Shown one piece after another: positions 7,901 to 15,000 of a DNA stretch of 15,000 nt. The notes below the pieces were generated by a model, which saw only the letters and a program-made list of their open reading frames with translations, had not been told where the DNA came from and did not search any database. Position 1 is the stretch's first letter, and each line of letters starts with the position of its first letter. The DNA lies in assembly GCA_015657535.1 (NCBI GenBank), contig JADHZB010001513.1, forward strand, positions 1 through 15,000, given 5' to 3'. Made by a program: the position numbers and the translations under genes. The stretch is from Nephromyces sp. MM_2019 (lineage: Eukaryota > Apicomplexa > Aconoidasida > Nephromycida).

Positions 7901-8085
7901 TCAGTCTAAGAAATCATGCTTTTCATTCTTAAGCCAATACACTTGCGGTGCAGCGACAATCTTAGAGTTGAGAGTACCACCTCTAGCTATAACACACATC
8001 GTGGAGTTACCCCATAATACATATGAATAGAAACACAACACATGAAGTTTAGCACCAAAAAGTGGGAAGCACACACCAGTACACA
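7901..8085 (-). CDS. C-terminal exon of a gene of unknown function
   Basis: Sixty codons are open from the acceptor gtgtgctgcag| at 8086 to TGA at 7901. The last 35 residues have ordinary soluble-protein composition (MCVIARGGTLNSKIVAAPQ, then VYWLKNEKHDFLD). The first part, LFGAKLHVLCFYSYVLWGN, is hydrophobic. An internal acceptor-like gtgtgttatag at about 7988 could shorten the exon to the final 28 codons. No family is recognised and no upstream exon was established; the upstream sequence is a CA-rich repeat. Confidence is highest for the 3' half. Confidence 0.45.
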
Positions 8086-8180
8086 CTGCAGCACACCCAC
8101 CGACGAATACCGCAACACACTAGCAACTATAGCAACACACCAGCAACTATTGCAACAAACATACCAGCAACTGCACACAC
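8075..8180. repeat. Minisatellite, unit CACCAGCAACTATnGCAACA
   Basis: About four imperfect 20-24-bp units on the plus strand (for example ACACTAGCAACTATAGCAAC and ACACCAGCAACTATTGCAAC). It lies between the minus-strand exon ending at 8085 and the divergent plus-strand start at 8234. Confidence 0.75.
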
Positions 8181-8233
8181 AGAGAAATAATTTCACCCTC
8201 AACGTTTCAATCTAAGCAAGCGGAGTGAAGTCA

Positions 8234-8784
8234 ATGCAGCATAATATTAAAGCCAGTTGTTTGACGATAATTAAAATGCTATTTGAAACCATAGGAGATG
8301 CTCTTGCTCCTCAGAACCAAACACAGCAGCACACACACATACAAACATCAGGAGTAAAATTCACCCAGCGTGCCCCCCAGTATGGCTTCTTCTTCGAGAA
8401 GATGAAACAGTCATCCAAACACCTTGTTTATAAGAAAGCTTTAATCTGAAAGAACACGAGCATCAATCCCCAACCTGCATTCCATTACTATCCCTACCTC
8501 CATTAGGGGCCCCATGCCACCCCCCTATCTCATTTCTCACCCCCCCCACTCACCTCCACTTCTTCGCTGCTTCCTCCTCCCCCTTACTCCCACGCCATCC
8601 CACCCCCAAACTACCCCCCCACTACCCACTCCCAAACTACCCCCTCATTCAGCATCCGCCTCTTGATAATGAAGATCATTACACCAGCTATCGTTTAGAA
8701 CATGATGAAACCTTGAAACCTCACCGTTTCCCCCCTCTTTATCCGTCGGTAGAAGATGACTCTCCAGCGGTAGCGCTGTATTAG
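8234..8784 (+). CDS. Small protein of unknown function, one or two exons (71 or 107 aa)
   Basis: An ATG at 8234 opens a frame to TGA at 8447-8449, giving 71 residues including FTQRAPQYGFFFEKMKQSSK. A two-exon form, 8234-8425 plus 8653-8784, joins in phase 0 (CTT|GTTTAT to ccctcattcag|CAT). It continues with HPPLDNEDHYTSYRLEHDET and ends PSVEDDSPAVALY before TAG. That would give 107 soluble, charged residues of natural composition, and its intron would hold the C-rich tract at 8500-8652. The donor GTTTAT is weak. The second exon overlaps, antisense, the last 140 bases of the long minus-strand frame ending at 8645, so one of the two assignments there may be wrong. No family is recognised. Confidence 0.42.
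8500..8652 (+). other. 150-bp C-rich pyrimidine tract
   Basis: Nearly continuous CCC/CCT/CCA sequence with phrases repeated (CCCAAACTACCCCC twice, about 30 bp apart) ends in an acceptor-like cctcattcag at 8652. On the plus strand it could be an extended polypyrimidine tract. On the minus strand it is a G-rich segment just past the stop codon at 8645 and contains several G runs able to form quadruplexes. Confidence 0.65.
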
Positions 8785-11700
8785 GTATGTGGCCGAATTG
8801 AAAGGAGGGTAAGGAGGGTAAAGAAGGATCCTCGGGGGGCCACAAAAACTCATAGCCCAATCTCATCCCACCCCCCTCATTATGAATTTTTTGGAAATCC
8901 GCATATTCTAGCGATTTCGCATTCATCGTTTTAGCCGCATGGGAACACACACACTGGGGCTGATGGTACTGAGTATTAGTACAACACCCCTCTCGTGTGT
9001 TGTGTGAAGGAATGGTAGCTGAAAATGGAGAAAAGTGTGTGCTGCTACTACTAACCCCTTCATAGAAACCCCCTTGAAGTGTTGGGATGAAAGGAAAGTA
9101 CTGAAGAGGCCTACATCTATGTTCTCCTTGTTGAAGATATGTGCAGCTTTCCTGAAGAAACGTTTGAGGAGGGGTAGAGTTGCCTTCAAAACTCTGAGGA
9201 ATCATCACGCCCTCACTACTACTTTTGGAGCCACTAGTTAGTACAAGTGTGGAACAGCCTTCACTAGGAGTATAGTTGCTAGTCAAATGCTCACGCAAAT
9301 AAGGATTACAACCCCAAGAAGCATCACCAGTATGAGAAGAAGAGAGAAGAGGAGGGGTTTCTCCTTTATTAGAGAGGAAAGCACCAAACTCCCCCTTTGG
9401 AGCAACTTGAGCATTGGAAGGGGTTGTGAGATGAAGCTGGGGGGGGGGCTTATGTTGGGTAGAAGAGCTTGTAGCTGAGTGAGTATCTAAAATGTTGTAA
9501 CTCCAGCAGAAAACTGCGAGCTTCAACTTCGCGATAGTACCTAGTGATGCGACCATGAAGTACCTCTGAAATTGCTCCTTCTCGAAATCATTGATTAGTT
9601 CGTAATTCTGAGCAGGGTATAGGGGTTGGAGGGTGGTGGGGGATAATGAGGGTTAGGGAATTGGAGGGTGGTGAGAGTTGGGGGGTGGTGAGAGTTGGGG
9701 GGTGGTGAGAGTACAGGGGTAATAAGGGTTGAGGTTTGGGAGTTGGGGGTATTTGGGTGGGGGCACAAAGTGTTAGTGCTGGCGGGAATTAGGAGGGTAA
9801 GAAGGAAAGGTGGAGCGAATTCAAAACGCATAAAGAACAAGGTAAAACATTCATAAAGAAAGGCTACACAAACAGGGGGAGGAAGATCACTTTAAAAGTA
9901 CAGTAAAAGACTCGCAACACGCACACCGCCGAGTTAACACACTTAACTATACACAGCATATATATTAAGCCAACTAAACAGGAAGAACCGACAATTTAAG
10001 CACACACACAAATAAAATAGCCGCTAACTCAGAGCTTCAAGAATTAAAGAGAATCCTGGTAATACGCATACACAGCCATATATACAGGCAAAAAGGCACA
10101 TACAGACACCAGCACACAGAAGAATACATACACCACACACAAGCAGATGTACTTCACACATACAGTCACACACACACCAAATAGATATATCTACACACAC
10201 AATACGGAGACATCGATACACACTGACAGATACCCACAAACGCACAAACAAACCCAAAAAACCCTCACACACGAAACTCTCAAGCTAGCCTACCAGTAAT
10301 CTCCGCCTGATATGACATAACTGGGTATAAACCAAAGGTATTAAACCTTCAGGCAGTGCAACGTAGAAGACAGAGCAAACTAAATCTTCTGCTAGCACCT
10401 GAAACTGATTTGCCAGCAAGATCCAATCGCTTCCAAATGAGCCATCTATAAGAAGAAGACACATACACAGTGATTTGATAAATAAGTTTCACACATACAA
10501 TTGTGATAGACACTTTTCACACACACAATGGTAGTAGATATGTTTCACATATACGACTGTGATATACAAGTCCCACACACACACCTTTCTTCGGAAGTAA
10601 ACCGTCCTTCAATCTATCTAACACTATTAGATTATCTTGTAGCACTCGCAGATGCAAATACGATTGCCTCCTTTCTCCACCATCTTCAAGCATCAGTTTA
10701 GAGCAGGAGAAACCATTCGACATCTTTTCATGGGGAAACAGATCAGAGATCAGATCTACTCTCTAAAGGCAAGACACAAAACCGTTATACTCGTACAACA
10801 CGCAACCTTGAAGGCTCCGAGGCAAGTTGCGGCCTGCAACACACACCACACACATATTGATGAAGTAGAGCCGCACGCTTTCACCTCATTGAAACTATGG
10901 CAGGATATATGAAGATGAGTTACGATAAACAAGGAGTGGAAGGAGAGAGGAGTAAAGACAGGATAGAACGAACAAAGAGGTGCATTACCATCTCACCAAT
11001 AAGCTGTACATACACTCAAACAATCATCTAGACTACTAACAAAAGAAAAAATGGAAACTAAATCCATATTTACAGTAGCACATTAGGTATATATACCGAA
11101 GTACTCACACAGTTAGCCATACACACTCACAAGTACTCGTATCCACCTACACCCACACATAACTGCATACACTCGTCCACACCCAATATCCCATACGCAC
11201 AGCGGAACTCACATACACAAACCACACACACAGCAAAACCCACACCCATAATCACTCACACAGCAAAATTCACACCCACAATCACACACACGCACCCATA
11301 CAACAAAAAAGCGCCTACCAGCTAGGCTGCTCTTTTGCAGCAAGCTATCAACCAAACACCTCCCTCACACACTCTACTAAGCCCCGTACATGCACTGCAG
11401 CATCACACCTACTTTACAAAAAGCAGCACACGCTTACTACATAGCTCTACCAGATCTCTGAAGGAGATCTTTGCGAGGGTGAGTATCTGAGGCTGCAGAA
11501 TTGTTAAAAGTTCCTCCAAAAGCTAAGAGATAAAATTCAATAAAAACTCCAAAGGCTTGGAAGTCTTCTGAAGCGCTTTCTTGTGTGTTGCTTTCAATTT
11601 ATTAAGCATAGACTCTTATTATCAGACTCCTGCTTCCCGAATGATCACTCTCCTTAATAAGAAACTAGAGTAGAATAAAAGAAGAAGCAGAGAATCTACT

Positions 11701-11882
11701 TCAGGAAGATGAAGATTCTATAAGGAACCTCTAGAGAGAGACGTGTGCTTTCAGACGAATCATTCGTTGCCACACATCGAATTGCACACAGAAGAAGCAA
11801 CGCATTCTTTTTTGCAGTGAAAATACACTCGCGTTAATCGGCTTTCACTCCCCTCTTCATCATCCTCATCTTGTCGCTTCAT
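8645..11882 (-). CDS. Large multi-exon protein: helical N-terminal part, Ser/Thr/Pro-rich tail (at least 499 aa)
   Basis: The function is not recognised. Proposed exons are 11522-11418, 11344-11319, 11035-10997, 10894-10885, 10833-10807, 10762-10585, 10445-10294 and 9607-8645. Together they are exactly 500 codons with TGA. Further 5' exons (11730-11700 and 11664-11649) and a start exon from ATG at 11882 (MKRQDEDDEEGSESRLTR) are likely, but that last junction was not resolved. The first ~250 residues are helix-forming and Leu-rich (LLEELLTILQPQILTLAKIS, SDLFPHEKMSNGF, LRVLQDNLIVLDRLKDGL, FEKEQFQRYFMVASLG). They recall helical-repeat proteins without a diagnostic motif. From about 9490 to 8645 the sequence is low-complexity Ser/Thr/Pro/Gly and probably disordered. 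The best exons are 10762-10585 (acceptor ttgtgtcttgcctttag), 10445-10294 (cttcttcttatag) and 9607-8645. The 10-nt and 27-nt exons are the most doubtful. Confidence 0.52.
9620..9780. repeat. G-rich tandem repeat in an intron
   Basis: The plus strand carries copies of GGTGGTGAGAGTTGGGG (two nearly identical in tandem near 9666-9705, others diverged) in a background of GGG runs. On the transcribed minus-strand sense it is C-rich and ends directly at the acceptor ccctgctcag of the exon starting at 9607. It doubles as a polypyrimidine tract and a possible G-quadruplex / i-motif site. Confidence 0.75.
9890..10280. repeat. CA-rich degenerate repeat in intron
   Basis: Irregular CACACA runs with ATACA linkers fill most of the 686-nt intron between the exons at 10294 and 9607 of the large minus-strand gene. 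No exon was found in it, although minus-strand frames stay open because of composition. Confidence 0.6.
11090..11300. repeat. CA-rich minisatellite, unit CACACAGCAAAAnnCACACCCA
   Basis: Imperfect units of about 30 bp (CACACAGCAAAACCCACACCC, then ACACAGCAAAATTCACACCCA at +32) are followed and preceded by looser CA runs. They occupy the intron 11318-11036 of the large minus-strand gene. Confidence 0.65.
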
Positions 11883-12300
11883 TTTTATCAATTTCATACA
11901 CAAAAAAACCTCAAATTAACGCCTCATTGCATTTTGCAGGATTTAACGCAACTTATAATGTACTAAGTAAAACATTAAAAACTTTAGAAAGAAACATAAA
12001 CACACACACAAATCAACGGAATTTGTCTTTTTTGAGGGGAAATCGATGAAGATAAGATGCCTAATATCATCACACACAGACATGCAAACACACGCACAAG
12101 TCAATGGAAGTCGTCTTTTCTGGAGGAAGCCGCAGAAGCTACAATGCCTAGTATCCTCATGCACACACAAGAAGTCTTTGCTTATTATTCAATAGCTCTT
12201 GCGTGATGAATGCAGGAGGAAGCGCTGCACATACTAATTAGAGAGGCAAAGATTAGTTTGGAATAGAAATCTACACTCTACAGCCATTCAATGCTATAAG
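11883..12300. other. 5' flank of the large minus-strand gene
   Basis: No gene is supported. Apart from the tandem duplication at 12008-12175, it holds short CA runs and a plus-strand acceptor-like cattttgcag near 11940. The minus-strand frame across 12170-11943 is open but is made of the two repeat copies and reads Cys/Val-rich. Confidence 0.45.
12008..12175. repeat. Diverged tandem duplication, about 88-bp period
   Basis: Two copies begin at about 12010 and 12098. Shared blocks in order: AATCAAcGGAA / AGTCAATGGAA, then TGTCTTTT / CGTCTTTT, GGAGG-like, GAAG, then ATGCCTAnTATCnTCAnnCACACA. Copy 1 has a 46-nt and copy 2 a 45-nt unique core between GGAA and ATGCCTA. Unlike the nearby TG arrays, the core is complex sequence. 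Confidence 0.75.
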
Positions 12301-12319
12301 ACATGTCTGCGGCAGGAGG

Positions 12320-13200
12320 GGCGCGGTGGACGCTTGTGTGTGTGTGTGCGGTGTTTGTGCGGTACATGCGTGTACGGTGGGTGCGTGTGTGGGTGCATAT
12401 ATGGTAAGTGTGCATGTAATGGGTGGGTGTGCGGTTGGTGTATGTGCACGCGATGCTTGTGAGGAGGGTATGTGTGTGGCGGATCCGTGGACCTGTGCAG
12501 TGGGTATGTGTGGTTGTGTAACACGGGGAACGTGGTTTGCACGGTATATGTATTGGCTGTGTGTATGGGGGATTTGGCTGGTATTTTCTCGGAGGGGGTG
12601 TGTGCGGGTGTGTGTGCGAGTGTGTGTGTGATGGTGGGTGTGTGTGCTGGTGTGAGTGTGATGGTGGGTGGGCTTGCGGTGGAGGATGTGCTTGTGATTG
12701 AGAGTGTGTTTGGCAGTGTGTGTGCGGGTGTCTCTGCAATACTGGGTATTTCTGTAATGCCGGATAGCTCCACAAGACTGGATACCTCTGTAATGCCTGC
12801 AGTTTTCTGTGTAGTGCGCGGCGAACGTGCCAAGTTGCGTTGTGCATGTGTGTGCGGCGGATTCGTGTGCGGGTGAATGTGTGGCGGACGTGTATGAGGT
12901 GGGCGTATGTGTGCCTGGTGTTTATGCGGAGGGTGCGTGTGCGGAGGATTTGTATATGGATATGTGTGCGGCGGGTGTGTGTGTGTGTGTGTGTGTATCG
13001 TGGGCATGCCCGTTGTGTAAGTACGTTTATGTGGAGCGTGTGCGCGGTGTTTGTGTGAGGCGTATATATGCGGTGTGTGTGTGCAGTGTGTGTGCGGGGG
13101 ATGTGTGTGGGGCGGGTGTGTGTGCGGTGGATGTGTGTGTGGTGGATGCGTGCGTGGCACCGGCATGTGTCTTTCTTCGTAAGGGGGATGCGCGGGGGAT
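12320..13200. repeat. Large TG-rich low-complexity block, core TGTGTGCGGnGGATG
   Basis: About 880 bp of TGTGTGCGGTGG/GCGGATG-type sequence. Because the repeat is dinucleotide-based, several frames on both strands stay open for 100-300 codons (Thr/His/Pro-rich on minus, Val/Cys/Gly-rich on plus). This openness is not evidence for a gene. The least repetitive parts are 12480-12600 and 12735-12850. On the minus strand the 12735-12850 part reads SIAETP/TAGITEVSSLVELSG, somewhat mucin-like. Confidence 0.7.
12736..12812. repeat. Imperfect 36-bp direct repeat
   Basis: ACTGGGTATTTCTGTAATGCC (from about 12741) recurs as ACTGGATACCTCTGTAATGCC about 36 bp downstream. It stands out as non-TG sequence inside the large TG block. 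Confidence 0.65.
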
Positions 13201-13249
13201 GTGCAAGTTTATTTACGAGGGTGCGGCTGGGCAAAAGGCTTGAAAGAAG

Positions 13250-13620
13250 TACTTGAAGTGTTTGGGTGATGAGCGCGTTGAAGCACGAGCTTTGTACTAT
13301 TAAGAGGGGAGCTGGAGGGTATATATCTGGAGATGTTGAGGTACGCTCTCGCGGGCGAGTTTGCCACCTAGTCGTGTGTCTGACGTGCAGAAAGCTGTGA
13401 GCGTGACTTCAGGGGTCTTCGTGCTCTCTGTGAGCCCGGGTTAGGGAGGCAAACTCACGTGGCCATTTAGACGAAATGAGTCTCTTCCTCAAGTAAAAGA
13501 GCCTGCGCGTTTACTAGTGCTGGTTAACTTGCAGGCTGAAAATTACGCGAACATGCAAGACAGGCTCACCCACGCACACACTACACACAGAAGCGGCGGC
13601 ATACGCATGTAGTTGGGGGA
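13250..13620. other. Unique segment, no assigned gene
   Basis: This is moderately G+C-rich unique sequence. A possible plus-strand start exon (ATG at about 13475, MSLFLK, donor GTAAAA) and an acceptor ggttaacttgcag at about 13532 could join in phase. However, the second exon is open in two frames and soon runs into repeats. Not annotated as a gene. Confidence 0.35.
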
Positions 13621-14440
13621 GGGGTGCACACGTGTAGTGGATTGAACACGCATGCGGGGGGGGGGACACGTTAAGAGGGGGATACACACGCGTAAAGGGG
13701 GCTGCATACACATAACGCGGGTTGCACACACTGCGAATTGGCTTCGAAATGCACACACCACCGCTTATAGAAGCACCAATAGACGCACTAACTAGCAAAG
13801 CACATATACGCAGCACAATGATGCAGAAGAGCACACTTAAGTATACAAGTTGTTACGGGGGGCAAGCAACAAAGAGCAACGAAACTAGCACACATCAGTG
13901 GGTCATACGCTGCTCTATTTGGTAAAAATGTAGTCAACACAAACTTGGCACAATCGTATTCGGAACACACCGACACGAATACACATGCAGAATACTCCGA
14001 AGCGTACACCGATAAGCACATGCAGAAGACATCCAGACACACACTGGTACGCATATACACGCGGAAGACACCGAGACACTCACCGACACGAATACACACA
14101 CAGAATACTTCGAAACGCACACCGACGCACAACTACGAATCTCAAACCGACACGCACGCACTCAACATCACAATGCATTCCAAGGTACAGACAAGCAATG
14201 CCCATCGATACACACACAACGCATAGCGATGTACATGCGATACGTGTAACGTATGCCTGCAACCCATACTGACGCGTATACAAGGAGGCACACGTACAAC
14301 GCCTAACACACATCCGACTCACAAACGCAACACACACCGAATCACATCTAACACCCATGCACACACACATTTAACACACCCGCACCCACACACACACCCA
14401 CACCCACACACACCCACACATGCTTGCACCACAATAATGC
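13620..14440. repeat. CA-rich minisatellite, unit ACACCGACACGAATACACA...AGAATACTnCGAAnCG
   Basis: From about 13965 to 14150 three to four units of about 35-60 bp repeat ACACCGACACGAATACACA and GAATACTCCGAAGCG/GAATACTTCGAAACG. The flanks are looser CA/GGGG sequence, and 14370-14420 is a nearly pure CACACCCACAC run. Frames are open on both strands only through composition. Confidence 0.7.
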
Positions 14441-14534
14441 TACTCATTCGTCCCACTCACGATACATCCAATAGATTTCGCCTAATACAAACCTGTCAAC
14501 AAACTAGGCTTCCCCTGAGGATTAGAATTCTACT

Positions 14535-14561
14535 GAAGCTATTTCTCTGATGAGAAAGCTT
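14535..14561. other. Hairpin GAAGC-TTTCTC-TGAT-GAGAAA-GCTTC
   Basis: GAAGC..TTTCTC pairs with GAGAAAGCTTC around a four-base loop: 11 bp with a 2-nt bulge (plus-strand TA at 14540-14541). On the minus strand the TAG ending the frame at 14539 is part of the hairpin. Confidence 0.6.
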
Positions 14562-14697
14562 CCCAATAAACACCTTCTTTCACTAGCTTATGTCTACTCA
14601 TTAGAGGTAGTGATGCGTGTGTTGTCAGCTTTATAAGAAGCCCAAAAGCTCTGCATGGAGGCTGTGTGTGAGTACGCCTTCCGAGATCAACTAGCAT
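14539..14697 (-). CDS. Possible 52-aa minus-strand frame
   Basis: ATG at 14697 opens 52 codons to TAG at 14539, with composition like an ordinary protein (FGLLIKLTTHASLPLMSRHK, then LVKEGVYWEAFSSEK). No family is recognised. The frame overlaps antisense the first exon and first intron of the better-supported plus-strand gene at 14655, so it may be chance. In the same frame after the stop, the sequence continues open except for further TAG codons. An intron starting inside it (GAAG|GTGTTT) is also possible. Confidence 0.22.
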   Translation of the reverse strand: MLVDLGRRTHTQPPCRAFGLLIKLTTHASLPLMSRHKLVKEGVYWEAFSSEK

Positions 14698-14989
14698 AGC
14701 ATTAGATTTACGAGAAAATCTCCATTTTTAGTTTTTGAGAGAGAGGAGAAGAGTCTCTTGCCTTCATCAAAGCTCATAGAGTAGGGCTGCTTTTTCATAG
14801 CATATACTTATATAGAGGCTTTCTTGATAAAAACGCTTTAGTGTGGCGCTAGCATTTTAATACTATCCTTCCAGGATAACAGTGTTAAAGCTGAAGAACG
14901 AGCTTACAACACACTAGTAAGTTTCTTTGTAGAGCCAAACTTAGCAAAGACACGAAATCATACAGTCTGGCACTAGCACGCGCGCATAA
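14655..14989 (+). CDS. Five-exon mini-gene encoding a 57-aa charged protein
   Basis: The function is not recognised. The exons are 14655-14667, 14732-14780, 14816-14840, 14875-14916 and 14945-14989. The introns are 64, 35, 34 and 28 nt. All phases agree (1, 2, 0, 0), from ATG to TAA. Splice signals are the cleanest in the window: donors GTGAGT, GTAGGG, GTGTGG and GTAAGT; acceptors ccatttttag, acttatatag, ctatccttccag and ccaaacttag. The product begins MEAVFFEREEKSLLP, continues SSKLIEGFLDKNALDNSV, KAEERAYNTLQRHEIIQSG, and ends STRA. It is hydrophilic, probably helical, with no signal peptide or membrane segment. Possible errors are the start exon (only 13 nt) and the end, since a longer final intron might lead outside the window. 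Confidence 0.5.
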
Positions 14990-15000
14990 TACTTTAGTTC

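Noticed and set aside
12278..13234. Minus-strand frames of 290 and 318 codons
   Set aside because: They are Thr/His/Pro-rich in two overlapping frames at once, as expected of CA repeats. No start or splice context was found.
12326..13256. Plus-strand Cys/Val/Gly-rich frames
   Set aside because: They are the complement of the same TG repeat and open only through composition.
13510..13560. Similarity of minus-strand CTGCAAGTTAACCAGC to the acceptor region at 3914
   Set aside because: The match is about 15-20 bases at a splice-like motif and does not extend into the following sequence; likely chance.
14430..14539. UAG recoding suggested by continued coding-like frame after TAG stops
   Set aside because: Other models end plausibly at TAG (3588 and 5236), and introns can explain the interrupted frames. 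There is not enough evidence for a variant code.
1..15000. tRNA, rRNA, transposable element or bacterial operon
   Set aside because: No cloverleaf, conserved rRNA block, transposase-like frame, terminal inverted repeats or Shine-Dalgarno-led gene string was seen.

Overview
This looks like about 15 kb of nuclear DNA from a unicellular eukaryote. No bacterial-type open frames, operons, ribosome binding sites or RNA genes were seen. The longest uninterrupted frame is about 320 codons, and most coding sequence appears as short open blocks bounded by GT...AG signals with pyrimidine-rich acceptors. Between and inside genes the DNA is full of degenerate TG/CA-rich minisatellites. The lineage cannot be fixed from sequence alone; a protist, perhaps an alveolate, is a guess. 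All gene models were built by eye from frame, splice signal and reading-phase agreement, and none has transcript or homology support. Some alternative chains were also open, so phase agreement is partly a result of selection.

Layout: at 718-1200 (-) and 1217-2421 (+) two small genes start head to head, 16 bp apart. The second meets another gene (2440-3362, -) tail to tail with 18 bp between stop codons. At 3588-5813 (-) lies a two-exon four-helix membrane protein with Orai-like topology. Its 1.49-kb intron appears to contain a complete five-exon gene on the other strand (4416-5238, +). A Nudix/CFIm25-like candidate follows at 5931-6806 (-), then the 3' parts of two further minus-strand genes (7590-7877 and 7901-8085). 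A plus-strand gene (8234-8784) overlaps the 3' end of the largest gene, a multi-exon minus-strand gene (8645 to about 11882) with a helical N-terminal part and a Ser/Thr/Pro-rich tail. The region 12000-14400 is mostly minisatellite. At 14655-14989 (+) there is a tiny five-exon gene with very clean splice sites.

The unifying theme is gene structure. Exons are often 10-50 nt, and many introns are 16-60 nt. Longer introns often carry TG/CA or C-rich repeat arrays. If even part of these models holds, this is an unusually fragmented, tightly packed genome. No common pathway links the predicted products.
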